Notes under the pieces: generated by a model
What the model saw: the letters and a program-made list of their open reading frames with translations, nothing else
Database searches by the model: none
What the model was told of the DNA's origin: nothing
Program-made: the position numbers and the translations under genes
Origin: Ramlibacter sp. WS9
GTDB lineage: Bacteria; Pseudomonadota; Gammaproteobacteria; Burkholderiales; Burkholderiaceae_C
DNA length: 64,000 nt
Reading direction: 5' to 3'
Assembly (NCBI RefSeq): GCF_003797765.1
Contig: NZ_RKMB01000004.1
Span: 337,217 to 401,216, forward strand
Shown here: positions 1 through 9,007 of the stretch, in pieces
Position numbering within the stretch: position 1 is the stretch's first letter
How the letters are laid out: each line of letters opens with the position of its first letter

Positions 1-2
1 CC

Positions 3-398
3 GCCGCCAAGCTGCGCGAACTGATTCGCCTGGGCGGCGACGCCATCGAAGGCCCGTGGGATGGCGAGGAGGCGATCACGCTGTTCCCCGACCTCGAGGC
101 AGGCGCGACCGGCTCCATGACGGGCGGTGGCTTTCCCGATGGCATCCGCCCGATCATCGAAGCGCACCGCACCGGCGACCGCGACAAGGCATTTGCGCTG
201 TACCAGCAGTGGCTGCCTCTCATCAACTACGAGAACCGGCAATGCGGGCTGCTCGCCGCCAAGAGCCTGATGAAGGAAGGCGGTGTGATCGCATGCGAGG
301 CGCCACGCCATCCGCTGCCCGCGATGCATCCGGAGATACGAAGCGGCTTGATCGAGACCGCGCGCCGGCTCGACCCCCTGGTGTTGCGCTGGGCGTAG
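3..398 (+). CDS. DapA-family aldolase/lyase, C-terminal part (5' end outside window)
   Basis: This is the last 131 codons of a dihydrodipicolinate synthase (DapA/N-acetylneuraminate lyase) family protein; the open frame runs in from the left edge. The visible part carries the family's C-terminal features: a GATGSMTGGG segment matching the conserved Gly-rich turn near the end of the TIM barrel, followed by the helical C-terminal extension (GDRDKAFALYQQWLPLI...). The Schiff-base lysine and the GxxGE motif would lie upstream and are not visible, so the substrate cannot be judged. Members that are not true DapA often act on sugar acids or hydroxyproline intermediates. The family call is firm; the specific reaction is open. 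Confidence 0.8.
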   Translation, partial: AAKLRELIRLGGDAIEGPWDGEEAITLFPDLEAGATGSMTGGGFPDGIRPIIEAHRTGDRDKAFALYQQWLPLINYENRQCGLLAAKSLMKEGGVIACEAPRHPLPAMHPEIRSGLIETARRLDPLVLRWA

Positions 399-404
399 GC
401 GGGC

Positions 405-740
405 TCAGCCCCCTGGCCGCGCAAACAGCGCGGGGACGCGGCGCGGCGGCATCTCCGGCCGCGCCGGCGCTTCACCGCGATGCACGGTCTCGATCAACCC
501 CAACGCCAGCAATGTGCGCAAAGAGTCTTCCAGCGAGCGCGGCGGCATGCATTGCTGCAGCTGTTCGAACCAGATGCCCGAGCCGCACAGCACCAGCACG
601 TCGTGCAGGTAGCGAGAGAACGAGCCCACGGTCTGCCCTTCGGTCTCGACGACGTCCACGCAGGCGCGGCCCGTCGCGGTCAGGCGATAGCAACGCGCGT
701 CCAGGCTTACCGGGGTATTTGTACGGATGGTCGAAGCCAT
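405..740 (-). CDS. Hypothetical protein, winged-helix-like
   Basis: A 111-residue protein. I chose the ATG at 738-740 because an AAAGGAG ribosome site sits 6 bases upstream; the frame stays open further upstream, but that extension has no such signal. The protein begins MASTIRTNTP and has the segment LDARCYRLTATGRACVDVVE, the type of sequence seen in winged-helix domains, then a helical middle part (EDSLRTLLALGLIE) and a Pro/Arg-rich tail. It has no signal peptide and no membrane segment. Its 3' end almost touches the convergent DapA-family gene. I do not recognise a named family; a small DNA- or protein-binding role is only a guess. Confidence 0.55.
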   Translation of the reverse strand: MASTIRTNTPVSLDARCYRLTATGRACVDVVETEGQTVGSFSRYLHDVLVLCGSGIWFEQLQQCMPPRSLEDSLRTLLALGLIETVHRGEAPARPEMPPRRVPALFARPGG

Positions 741-882
741 GCTTGTCTCCTTTGGCAACACCCGGTTCAATGGTGAAGCTGGAGGCATGGAACTGCTCTT
801 GCCCCAGGTCAAGAAATTCGCGCCGGATCCGCCCCCGGGCTTGACCACGGTCAAGATTTTCCAAAGATGCCGGCCACCGGTC

Positions 883-2046
883 TTACTTCGTGAACTTCTC
901 GCCGGGGCCGATGATGGTCAACTCCACGAACTTCGAGCCCTGGTGCGAGTCCTTCGAGAACCCGACCTCGAAGCCGCCCAGGTTGAGCTGCTTCATGCCC
1001 TCCAGGGCGTTGATGAATTTCGCGCGGGTCAGGTCGCGGCCGGCGCGCCGCAGCCCTTCCGTCATGGCCTTGGCGTTGAGGTAGGACTCGAAGCCCATGA
1101 ACGACAGGTTCTCGTAGCCCGCCTTCTGCATCGCCGCGCGGTACTCGCGAGCCGCCGGGTTCGCGCTCCACGGGAACGGAACGACCGATGTCACGACGAC
1201 ACCGACGCCATCCGGCCCCAGCGCGCGCAGCGTGGACTGCGTGCCCATCACCGAAAGCGCATAGAACTGCGTGCCCTTGCGCACCGCGTTGTACTTCTTG
1301 ATGAAGTCGACGGTCGCCTTGCCGGTGGTGATCATGACGATGACTTCGGGCCGCGTGTCGTGCAGGGCCGTCACGGCCTTGCCCACGTCCGATGCATCCT
1401 GCTGCACGGCCGCGCTGGAGTAAATCTTCAGCGAGCGCTTCTGCATGGCCTTTTCCATGCCGGCCAGCCCGTCCTTGCCGAAGCCGTTGTCCAGGTAGAC
1501 CACCGAGATGCGCTTGATGCCCACGGTGGACAAGTGCTGGACGATCTTCTCGGCCTCGTCGCCATAGCTCGCGCGGATGTGGAACACGCTCGGCATCAAG
1601 GGGTGGCGCAGGCTGTCGGCGCCGGTGATCGGGCCGAAGAGCGGCATCCTTTCCTTCTCGAGCATGGGAAGCACGGCCGCCACGTTGCCGGTGCCTGTCA
1701 TGTTGAGGATGGCGAACGCCTGGTCCTCCTCGATCAACTGGCGCGCGGCCTTCACGCTGTTGGCCGGCACGTAGCCGTCGTCCAGGGTAGCGAGCCGGAC
1801 TTTGCGGCCATGAACGCCGCCCTTTTCGTTCGCCGACGCGAACCAGGCCGCGGCGCCGTTCACGATGTCGGGGGTGATGCCCGCCAGCGGTCCGGTCAGG
1901 GCGATGATCTGCCCCACCACGATTTCCTTGTCGCTCACACCGGCTTCGGCGGCCCGCGCAAGGCCCGGCGCGAGGCAGGCCGCGAAGCCCGCCAGACAAA
2001 GCATCCGGCGCACCCGATCGTCCGCTTTACGTTGCAGCTCGGCCAT
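883..2046 (-). CDS. ABC transporter substrate-binding protein, branched-chain amino acid (LivK-like) type
   Basis: A 387-residue periplasmic binding protein of the type I (Leu/Ile/Val-binding) fold. It starts at the ATG 2044-2046, behind an AGGAG site. The N-terminus has a signal peptide (MLCLAGFAACLAPGLARA, then cleavage), and the mature start IVVGQIIALTGPLAG is the family's hallmark first strand and ligand loop. Later segments such as YVPANSVKAARQLIEEDQAFAILNMTGTGN match the standard LivK architecture. No permease or ATPase genes lie nearby, so it is an orphan binding protein, as is common in Burkholderiales. It lies 20 bases downstream of the carboxylesterase gene on the same strand, which suggests uptake linked to ester hydrolysis. 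The ligand is unknown. Confidence 0.88.
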   Translation of the reverse strand: MAELQRKADDRVRRMLCLAGFAACLAPGLARAAEAGVSDKEIVVGQIIALTGPLAGITPDIVNGAAAWFASANEKGGVHGRKVRLATLDDGYVPANSVKAARQLIEEDQAFAILNMTGTGNVAAVLPMLEKERMPLFGPITGADSLRHPLMPSVFHIRASYGDEAEKIVQHLSTVGIKRISVVYLDNGFGKDGLAGMEKAMQKRSLKIYSSAAVQQDASDVGKAVTALHDTRPEVIVMITTGKATVDFIKKYNAVRKGTQFYALSVMGTQSTLRALGPDGVGVVVTSVVPFPWSANPAAREYRAAMQKAGYENLSFMGFESYLNAKAMTEGLRRAGRDLTRAKFINALEGMKQLNLGGFEVGFSKDSHQGSKFVELTIIGPGEKFTK

Positions 2047-2066
2047 GTTCTGTCTCCTCAACACGC

Positions 2067-3770
2067 TTATTGGGTCGTGATCGCCGCTGCCGTGGGTGTG
2101 GCGTCGAAAATCAGTTTCGACGGCCAGGGCTGCCATGTGGTGCCGAGGGTGGCGTTGTTTGGGTCGCCGTTGCGGGCGAACGCGCCGATGCTCGCCATCA
2201 TGGCCGCGGAGAGCGCCAGCCGGCCCGGCTTGTTGGCTGTGCTCGCAATGGCGTTGGAGAACAGCGAAGGGCCGAAGTTGCCGAAGAGGAACGGCAGGTC
2301 GAACGCATGCGCCGAGCCATAGATGGTGTTCCACGGCGCGGGCTCCTGCGCCCACTTGAACTGGTAATACCAGACGTTGGACTGCTGCGTCTTCAGCGCA
2401 TTGAGCGCGCTGTCGCGGCTGGGCACCATGAAGATGTTGCCCAGCAGCGTGGTCTTGGCCGTCCAGCCGGTCGTGGGCGCATTCGACGGCGTGTAGGCGG
2501 GATCGAGAATGTCGTTCTCGGTGATCGTGGCCGGCGCGTCCGGGTTGAAGTTCTGCATCATCGTGAAGCGCGCGGCATCGGTGATCTTGAAACCGGGCGG
2601 GCCGCCGAGCAACGTGAGGAACGGCGCGAACAGCTTGCCCTCCTCGACCGTGTTGCCCGCGAGCACCGGCACCTTGTTGTAGTGGCCGGCTGCGATCGCG
2701 GAGATTGGATCGACCGGGATCACGGTCCCGTCGGGGATAGGCCCCGAACCGGACAGCCCGCCGGTGAGCAGCGTGGTGAGGATCGTGCCGCCGGACTTCG
2801 AACGCATGTAGTCGGCGATCTGCGCAGAGGTTTGCGTCGCGGCATAAGCCTGGGCCGTCGCCGTGTCAGTCGCTTTGCCGTCGGCGATCAACAGCTTCGC
2901 GAGCAAGTTGTTGCCCTGCGTCGCGTAAGTGGTCGCCGGATTGAGCGTCGGGATGTTGCCGGGCGGCAGGTTCGACGCGAGCGAGATGCCGCCGGACAGC
3001 GGCACGGCGCGGTGGAACAGGCCACTCGCGAGCGGCGACGTCATCAGCGCCCAGACGTTGATGGCGCCGGCGGACTGGCCCATCAGCGTCACGTTGCCGG
3101 CATTGCCGCCGAAAGCCGCGGCGTTGTTCTTGACGAACTTCAGCGCGGCGATGAGATCCAGCAGCGCGAAATTGCCCGAATCCTCGCTCGCATTGGTGCC
3201 GCTCTTGAGCTGCGCGAGATTGAAGAAGCCGAGCGGCCCGACGCGATAGTTGGCGGTGACCACGACCGCGTTGGCGGCTTTCGCCAGCGCGGCGCCGTCG
3301 TACATGGGGTCTGCCGTGTAGCCCGAAATATTGCTGCCGCCGTAGGCGAAGAAGATCACGGGCAGGCCCGACGAGTCGTCGGCCGGCCGCCACACGTTGA
3401 GGGTGAGGCAATCCTCGCTGCCCACGGGCGTGTTCAGCGTGGTCGCGATGGTGCCGTCGTAGGTATTGTTGGAACCCGGGCCGTAGATGCGCCCGTTCTG
3501 CAGACAGGCATTTCCGAATTTCGTCGCGTCGCGCGACGTGCTCCAGGCTTGCGGCTCGGCGGGCGCCTTCCAGCGCAGGCTGCCCACCGGCGGCTGGGCA
3601 AAGGGGATGCCCTTCCATGCGTAGGTCGAGGAAGGCGCCAGGGCGGCGCCCTGCACTTGGCCGTAGGTGGTGTTGCGCACCAAGGGGTCGTCCGACGACC
3701 CGCCGCATGCGAACAAAAGTGCGGCCATCGATGCTCCCAGCACCGGCATCAGCCTGGTGGTGAACTTCAT
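2067..3770 (-). CDS. Secreted or lipid-anchored type-B carboxylesterase
   Basis: A 567-residue alpha/beta hydrolase of the carboxylesterase type B (COesterase) family. The N-terminus is a signal with a lipobox-like LLFACGGSSDD, so the protein is probably an outer- or inner-membrane lipoprotein. The nucleophile elbow is GQSAG with Ser233. The likely catalytic His is H488 in SAHAFDLPFLFGNF, and the acid is probably in NTVEEGK. Early segments (YAWKGIPFAQPPVGSLRWKAP, EDCLTLNVW) are typical of the family. The start at 3768-3770 is the ATG just before the signal peptide; a more upstream in-frame ATG adds 16 residues without signal character. It is cotranscribed with the downstream binding-protein gene. 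Substrate unknown. Confidence 0.87.
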   Translation of the reverse strand: MKFTTRLMPVLGASMAALLFACGGSSDDPLVRNTTYGQVQGAALAPSSTYAWKGIPFAQPPVGSLRWKAPAEPQAWSTSRDATKFGNACLQNGRIYGPGSNNTYDGTIATTLNTPVGSEDCLTLNVWRPADDSSGLPVIFFAYGGSNISGYTADPMYDGAALAKAANAVVVTANYRVGPLGFFNLAQLKSGTNASEDSGNFALLDLIAALKFVKNNAAAFGGNAGNVTLMGQSAGAINVWALMTSPLASGLFHRAVPLSGGISLASNLPPGNIPTLNPATTYATQGNNLLAKLLIADGKATDTATAQAYAATQTSAQIADYMRSKSGGTILTTLLTGGLSGSGPIPDGTVIPVDPISAIAAGHYNKVPVLAGNTVEEGKLFAPFLTLLGGPPGFKITDAARFTMMQNFNPDAPATITENDILDPAYTPSNAPTTGWTAKTTLLGNIFMVPSRDSALNALKTQQSNVWYYQFKWAQEPAPWNTIYGSAHAFDLPFLFGNFGPSLFSNAIASTANKPGRLALSAAMMASIGAFARNGDPNNATLGTTWQPWPSKLIFDATPTAAAITTQ

Positions 3771-3939
3771 GTCTGTCTCCTCTTTGGGGGTAAGTCTCAA
3801 CTTGTGCGCCGGCGCCAAATCCCATGAAATCCGTGGGACACGCCGATTGCCGGAACACGAGAAAAGTGTAGGGAGACCCCACGCAACCGGCGCTATCGCA
3901 ACGCAGCCAATCTAGTGACTTCAGGACGCCAACCGGACC

Positions 3940-4965
3940 ATGCAACGCACCAGCTCATGCACCTGGACCAAGGGCATCCTTGAAATGTTCGCCTCGCAGG
4001 GCGTCGATGTGCCACGCCTGGTCAAGACCGCCGGCCTGGACCCGGCGCGGCTGGAAAACCCGGCCGAGCGGTTCGGCGCCGACGAGGTGAGCCGCCTGTG
4101 GGACCTGGCCGTCGCCTGGTCTGGCAACACCGTGCTTGGCATGGACCGGGAGCTGACGTCGAAGTACGTGAACTTCGACGTGGTCGGCTACGCCATGCTC
4201 TCCAGCCCCGATCTGCGGGCCGGGCTGCTCAGCATGGCACGCTACATGGCCATCATCTCGGACGCCGCCACCTTCGAACTGTTGCCCGAAGGCGCGAACG
4301 GCTGGCTGGTGCTCGGTGGCTCGGGCTACGCGCTGCCCGTGCCCCGCCAGCGCTACGCGTACGGCATGCTCTCGATCCTCACGCTGTGCCAGTGGCTGAC
4401 ACGGCGCGACGTCCAGCCGCTGGCGGTGGAATTCAAGTTCCCGCAACCGCCGGAGATCGATCACTACCGCAGGGCCTTCGCCTGCCCCATCCGCTTCGAG
4501 CAGCCCGAGAATCGCATGCTGCTGGCGGGCGGCGATCTCAACGCGTCCATCCCATCGCGCAACCCCTCGATGCTCGCCATGCACGAGCACGTGCTCCAGG
4601 AACGCCTCACGGCGCTGGGCAACGCACGCACCAGCTACCGCGTGAGCGAGGAGATCATCCGGCGGCTGCATCGCGGCGAGCCGCGCCGCGAAGAGATCGC
4701 CGCCAGCCTCGCGCTGGCGGACCGCACGCTGCAGCGGCGGCTGCACGCCGAGGAAACCTCGTTCCAGCAGCTCCTGGACGACGCGCGCCGCGAGCTGGCG
4801 CGCAAGTACCTGTCCGAAGAGCGCTATCCCCTCAACCAGGTCGCCGACATGCTGGGCTTCGTCGACCAGAGCAACTTCTTTCGCGCCTGCAAGCGCTGGT
4901 TCGGCGAGCCGCCCGGCCAGTACCGCCGCCGGCTCGCCGGGCCGCAGGAAGCGGCGAGCAGCTGA
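3940..4965 (+). CDS. AraC-family transcriptional regulator with arabinose-binding-like N-domain, copy 1
   Basis: A 341-residue regulator. Residues about 1-200 form the Arabinose_bd (PF12625-type) effector domain typical of OruR/ArgR-like AraC regulators. Residues about 230-330 form the AraC helix-turn-helix pair, with NQVADMLGFVDQSNFFRACKRWFG as the conserved second HTH and family signature. It is divergent from the carboxylesterase/binding-protein pair and separated from it by 169 bases, so it is the natural candidate regulator of that pair. Its stop overlaps the start of a second, clearly paralogous regulator by one base (TGATG). Confidence 0.88.
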   Translation: MQRTSSCTWTKGILEMFASQGVDVPRLVKTAGLDPARLENPAERFGADEVSRLWDLAVAWSGNTVLGMDRELTSKYVNFDVVGYAMLSSPDLRAGLLSMARYMAIISDAATFELLPEGANGWLVLGGSGYALPVPRQRYAYGMLSILTLCQWLTRRDVQPLAVEFKFPQPPEIDHYRRAFACPIRFEQPENRMLLAGGDLNASIPSRNPSMLAMHEHVLQERLTALGNARTSYRVSEEIIRRLHRGEPRREEIAASLALADRTLQRRLHAEETSFQQLLDDARRELARKYLSEERYPLNQVADMLGFVDQSNFFRACKRWFGEPPGQYRRRLAGPQEAASS

Positions 4966-5975
4966 TGGAGCGCACCAGTTCCAGCACCTGGGTTCGCGGC
5001 CTGTGCGAGATGTTCGCCTCGCAGGGGATCGATACGCCTTCACTGCTGCAAGGCAGCGGGATTGACGCCGCGCGGCTGGACGACCCGCGCGGGCGCTTCA
5101 GCCCCGATGAAGTCTCGCTGCTGTGGGAGCTTGCCGTCCGGCAATCCGGCGATCCCGTGCTCGGCGTGGACCGCGCATTGGCGGCGCTGCACATCAACTT
5201 CGATGTGGTGGGTTACGCCACGCTCTCCAGCGCCGACCTGCGTTCGGCGTTGCACGAGCTGGCCCGCTACCTCGCCCTGATCTCCAGCGCCACCAGCTTC
5301 GAGCTGCAGCCGCAGGGCGTGGATTGCTGGATCGTCATGGGGCACATGGGCTGCACCCGGCCCGTGCCGCCGCAGCGCTCGGCCTATTCGCTGCTCGCGC
5401 TGCTGACGCTGTGCCAGTGGGTGACGCGCCGCGAACTGCGGCCGCTGGCCGCGCGCTTCAGCTTTGCGCCTCCCGGCGATGCACGGGTTTTCGAGCGCGC
5501 GTTCGGCTGCCCGGTGCTGTTCACGCAGCCCGACAACCAGCTGCTGCTGGCGGGGGCCGACCTGGCCATGGCCCTGCCTTCGCGCAACCCCGCACTGCTC
5601 GCATTGCACGAACAGGCGATGGACGAGCGCATGGCAACGCTCGGCAACGCAACGATGGCGCTGCGGGTGAGCGAAGAGATCATCCGCCGCCTGCACCGCG
5701 GCGAGCCGCGCCGGCAGGACGTCGCGGCAGCGCTGGCGCTGGCCGACCGCACGCTGCAACGGCGCCTGCGCGCCGAGGGCACGTCGTTCCAGCAACTGCT
5801 GGACAAGGCCCGCCGCGAGCTCGCGCAAAAGTACCTCTCCGATTCCCGCCATGCGCTGGGCGAGGTCGCGCACCTGCTCGGCTTTGCGGACCAGAGCAAC
5901 TTCTTCCGTGCGTGCCGGCGCTGGTTCGGCACGGCGCCGGGCCGCTATCGCGAACAGGGCACGCAAGGACAATGA
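4965..5975 (+). CDS. AraC-family transcriptional regulator, tandem paralogue (copy 2)
   Basis: A 336-residue protein collinear with its neighbour over its whole length. Both begin M(Q/E)RTSS(C/S)TW, then share EMFASQG(V/I)D, FDVVGYA, SEEIIRRLHRGEPRR, LALADRTLQRRL and LGF.DQSNFFRAC. The ATG at 4965-4967 overlaps the preceding stop codon, so the two are translationally coupled. The C-terminal AraC double HTH is complete. The C-domains are much more alike than parts of the N-domains, which fits gene duplication followed by divergence of the effector pocket. It probably recognises similar DNA but responds to a different ligand; this is inference. Confidence 0.88.
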   Translation: MERTSSSTWVRGLCEMFASQGIDTPSLLQGSGIDAARLDDPRGRFSPDEVSLLWELAVRQSGDPVLGVDRALAALHINFDVVGYATLSSADLRSALHELARYLALISSATSFELQPQGVDCWIVMGHMGCTRPVPPQRSAYSLLALLTLCQWVTRRELRPLAARFSFAPPGDARVFERAFGCPVLFTQPDNQLLLAGADLAMALPSRNPALLALHEQAMDERMATLGNATMALRVSEEIIRRLHRGEPRRQDVAAALALADRTLQRRLRAEGTSFQQLLDKARRELAQKYLSDSRHALGEVAHLLGFADQSNFFRACRRWFGTAPGRYREQGTQGQ

Positions 5976-6027
5976 AGTGGCGCGCCAGGCACTTGATGGC
6001 GCGCGGGCGGCCGCGAACAATCGGCGC

Positions 6028-6756
6028 ATGACAACCGCTCTTCGCTCGATGGACCGCTTCCAGGTCGCGCGCTTCCTGCGCATGCAGCCCTGGTTCACGC
6101 TGCTGGCGCCGGCGATGCAGGACGAGTTGCTGCGCTGTGCCTGCGCGGTGCATGCGCGCAAGGGCGAGGTCCTGCTGCAAGCCGGTGAAGCGGCGCGCGG
6201 CTGGTACGCGGTGCTCTGGGGCTTCGTCAAGCTGCAGAGCCCTTCGCACGACGAGCAGGCCTCGGCCTTCCTCGCATTGACCGGCGGCGAGTGGTTCGGC
6301 GAAGGCTCCGCCATGAAGGACGAACCCCGGCGGTACGAAGTGGTGGCGCTGCGCGACTCGGAGCTGCTGTGCCTGCCGGGGCCGCAATTCCGCGCGTTGC
6401 TGGCCACCAGCCTGCCGTTCAACCATGCGGTGATGCGGCACATGAACCTGCGGCTCGGGCAGGCGATGGCCATCATCGAGGCCAACCGCACGGGTTCGCT
6501 CGAAGAGCGCCTGGCGCTGTACCTCAGCCGCCTGTTCTGGCACGGCCTGCGCAAGCTCAATCTCAGCCAGGAGGAACTCGGCTGCCTGGCCGGCATGTCG
6601 CGCCAGGCAGCCAACCGTGGGCTGGCGGGACTGGCGCGGCGCGGCCTGGTGGAACTCCGGTTCGGCCGCGTGGTGCAGGTCGACCAGGACGCGCTGGGGC
6701 AATTCCTGGGTGCCGCCGCGCCCGCAGCGGAGCCGATGCGACAATATGGCCCATGA
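6028..6756 (+). CDS. Crp/Fnr-family transcriptional regulator without Fe-S cysteines
   Basis: A 242-residue protein with an N-terminal cyclic-nucleotide-binding-like beta-roll (about 20-140: [31 protein letters not shown]), the long dimerisation helix ([19 protein letters not shown]) and a C-terminal winged HTH ([24 protein letters not shown]). The N-terminal four-cysteine arrangement of oxygen-sensing FNR is absent, so it is more like a Crp-type or unassigned sensor. The ATG at 6028 was chosen because the beta-roll follows within about 15 residues; the frame extends upstream without support. Its last codons overlap the ttcA start (ATGA), so the two are coupled. Confidence 0.87.
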   Translation: MTTALRSMDRFQVARFLRMQPWFTLLAPAMQDELLRCACAVHARKGEVLLQAGEAARGWYAVLWGFVKLQSPSHDEQASAFLALTGGEWFGEGSAMKDEPRRYEVVALRDSELLCLPGPQFRALLATSLPFNHAVMRHMNLRLGQAMAIIEANRTGSLEERLALYLSRLFWHGLRKLNLSQEELGCLAGMSRQAANRGLAGLARRGLVELRFGRVVQVDQDALGQFLGAAAPAAEPMRQYGP

Positions 6757-7673
6757 GTGCCGTCTGGACCAACAGCGAAGTCGTCCCCATCGACCGTGAA
6801 CAGAAGATCGAGCGTGAGACGCACAAGCTCGAGAAGCGGCTGTGCCGGCTCATGGGCCAGGCCATCACCGACTACAACATGATCGGCGAAGGCGACAAGG
6901 TCATGGTGTGCCTGTCGGGCGGCAAGGACAGCTACGCCATGCTCGACATCCTGTTGAAGATGAAGCAGCGCGCGCCGGTGGACTTCGAGCTGATCGCCGT
7001 CAACCTGGACCAGAAGCAGCCCGGCTTTCCGGCGCACGTGCTGCCCGAATACCTGAAAGGCATCGGCGTGCCCTTCCACATCGAGAACCAGGACACCTAC
7101 TCGATCGTCAAGGACAAGATCCCCGAGGGCAAGACGATGTGCAGCCTGTGCTCGCGCCTGCGCCGGGGCATCCTGTACCGCGTGGCCGACGAGCTGGGCG
7201 CCACCAAGATCGCGCTGGGCCATCACCGCGACGACATCCTGCAGACCTTCTTCCTCAACATGTTCTTCGGCGGCAAGCTCAAAGGCATGCCCCCCAAGCT
7301 GGTGAGCGACGACGGCCGCCACATCGTGATTCGCCCCCTTGCTTATGTTGCCGAGAAGGACCTGATCCGCTGGGCCGAACACCGCCAGTTCCCCATCATC
7401 CCTTGCACGCTGTGCGGCAGCCAGGAGAACCTGCAGCGCAAACAGGTGGCCGCCATGCTGCGCGAGTGGGAACATAAGCACCCGGGCCGCGTCGATAACA
7501 TGTTCACCGCGTTACAAAACGTTGTCCCTTCGCACCTGGCCGACGGAACACATTACGACTTCAAGGGTCTTACAGCCAATGGCGTGGCCCGTGACGACGG
7601 CGACAAGGCTTTCGATCCTGTCGAACTGCCGAGCGGGTTGTCGGCCCCCGGCCTTCAGGTGATCAGGATCTGA
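6753..7673 (+). CDS. ttcA: tRNA 2-thiocytidine(32) synthetase TtcA
   Basis: A 306-residue cytosolic enzyme that thiolates C32 of some tRNAs, using an Fe-S cluster and ATP. The PP-loop ATPase motif SGGKDS is at residues 55-60. Two CxxC pairs that hold the cluster are visible: MCSLCSRL in the middle and PCTLCGSQ later. [26 protein letters not shown] is a signature of the family. The start codon overlaps the stop of the upstream Crp-like gene (ATGA), which sets the start without ambiguity and implies coupled translation. Length matches the family. Confidence 0.96.
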   Translation: MSAVWTNSEVVPIDREQKIERETHKLEKRLCRLMGQAITDYNMIGEGDKVMVCLSGGKDSYAMLDILLKMKQRAPVDFELIAVNLDQKQPGFPAHVLPEYLKGIGVPFHIENQDTYSIVKDKIPEGKTMCSLCSRLRRGILYRVADELGATKIALGHHRDDILQTFFLNMFFGGKLKGMPPKLVSDDGRHIVIRPLAYVAEKDLIRWAEHRQFPIIPCTLCGSQENLQRKQVAAMLREWEHKHPGRVDNMFTALQNVVPSHLADGTHYDFKGLTANGVARDDGDKAFDPVELPSGLSAPGLQVIRI

Positions 7674-7702
7674 GGCGCATGCGCCTCTCGGGAGGTGTGT
7701 CC

Positions 7703-8305
7703 ATGAAGCGTTTGGCGTATCGGCTGCTGTTCCTGCCTTTTGCGGCCGCGCTCTTGGTGTTGTCGGGCTGCGCTACAAGCTACATCCTCGATAACAGCGT
7801 TCAGTCCTTCTCCAACCTGCCCGCCCTACCGGCCCAGCCGACCTACCGTTTCGAACGATTGCCTTCGCAGCAGGCGCCCGACCAGGCCCAGCTGGAGGCG
7901 ATGGCGGACGCAGCCTTGCACAAAGCGGGCTTGAGGCGTGACGACGCGACCCCGCGGTACAGCGTGCAGGTTGGCGCGCGGCTCCAAGCCGTGTTGTCCC
8001 CCTGGGCCGATCCGTGGGACGGCTGGGGCGGCTTCGGCTTTCGGCGGCGCGGCTTCGGGTTTGGCATCGGCTCACGGCTCGGCACCATGGAATCGCCCTG
8101 GTATCACCGCGAAGTAAGCGTTATCGTTCGAGATCTGTCGTCAAACAGGGTGGTTTATGAAACCAGGGCCAGCAATGACGGGCCGTGGTCGAGTAGCGCT
8201 TCGGTATTCCCCGCGATGTTCGAAGCCGCCATGCAGGGCTTCCCCACCCCGCCGGCCGGTCCGCGCTCGGTCCATATCCAAGTGGTACCTCCCGCGAACT
8301 CATAA
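7703..8305 (+). CDS. DUF4136-like lipoprotein
   Basis: A 200-residue predicted lipoprotein. The signal peptide ends in a lipobox LVLSGCA. The mature part starts SYILDNSVQSFSNLP and contains YRFERLPSQQ, similar to the DUF4136 family of small envelope lipoproteins. A Gly/Phe/Trp-rich stretch (WADPWDGWGGFGFRRRGFGFG) sits in the middle, followed by a beta segment (SVIVRDLSSNRVVYETRA). The ATG at 7703 follows a GGGAGG site 7 bases upstream. It is 29 bases downstream of ttcA and may be read through from it. The function of the family is not established. Confidence 0.75.
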   Translation: MKRLAYRLLFLPFAAALLVLSGCATSYILDNSVQSFSNLPALPAQPTYRFERLPSQQAPDQAQLEAMADAALHKAGLRRDDATPRYSVQVGARLQAVLSPWADPWDGWGGFGFRRRGFGFGIGSRLGTMESPWYHREVSVIVRDLSSNRVVYETRASNDGPWSSSASVFPAMFEAAMQGFPTPPAGPRSVHIQVVPPANS

Positions 8306-8362
8306 CACTTGGGTACGCCTTGCGGGTGGCGCTACGCCCACCTTGCCGCCTAGAATGAGGCG

Positions 8363-9007
8363 ATGGAAGCCACCCGCATCATTGCCGTGCGCCATGGCGA
8401 AACGGCCTGGAACGTCGACGCCCGCATCCAGGGGCAACTCGACATCGGCCTGAACGATACAGGGCGCTGGCAGGCGCGCCGCGTCGGCGAGGCGCTTGCG
8501 AGCGAGCCCATCACCGCCGTGTACTCGAGCGACCTCGGCCGCGCGCACGAAACCGCCCAGGCGGTGGCGGAAGTGGCCGGCATTCCGGTGGTCGCCGACG
8601 AGGGCCTGCGCGAACGCAGCTTCGGCATCTTCGAAGGCAAGACCTTCGACGAGATCCACGAAACCTGGCCCGACCACGCGCACAACTGGCGCAAGCGCAT
8701 CCCCGAGTGGCAGCCGCCCGAAGGCGGGGAATCGCTGCTGGAATTGCGCGAACGCGTCACGCGGACGATGCATGAACTGGCGGCCCGCCACCCCGGCGAA
8801 CAGATCGTGGTGGTCGCCCATGGCGGCGTGCTGGACACGCTGTACCGCGTCGCGACCGGGCAGGAAGTCAATTCCCCCCGCACCTGGGAACTCCCCAACG
8901 GCGCCATCAACCGGCTGCTCTGGACACCCGAGGGCTTCACTCTGGTAGGCTGGTCAGATACTCAGCATCTGGACCATGAAGCCGCCGACGAAAACACCAG
9001 TTTCTAG
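8363..9007 (+). CDS. Histidine phosphatase family protein (phosphoglycerate-mutase-like)
   Basis: A 214-residue member of histidine phosphatase branch 1. The catalytic RHGE motif is at residues 10-13 (AVRHGETAWN), the second catalytic histidine is in VVVAHGGVLDTLYR, and the typical YSSDLGRAHETAQ segment is present. Members include GpmB/CobC/YhfR-like phosphatases acting on small phosphorylated metabolites; nothing in the sequence settles the substrate. Its 3' end overlaps the next gene by 32 bases in another frame. Confidence 0.9.
   Translation: MEATRIIAVRHGETAWNVDARIQGQLDIGLNDTGRWQARRVGEALASEPITAVYSSDLGRAHETAQAVAEVAGIPVVADEGLRERSFGIFEGKTFDEIHETWPDHAHNWRKRIPEWQPPEGGESLLELRERVTRTMHELAARHPGEQIVVVAHGGVLDTLYRVATGQEVNSPRTWELPNGAINRLLWTPEGFTLVGWSDTQHLDHEAADENTSF

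Noticed and set aside
6028..6756. Oxygen-sensing FNR
   Set aside because: The N-terminal cysteine cluster required for the Fe-S centre is absent; only scattered cysteines are present.
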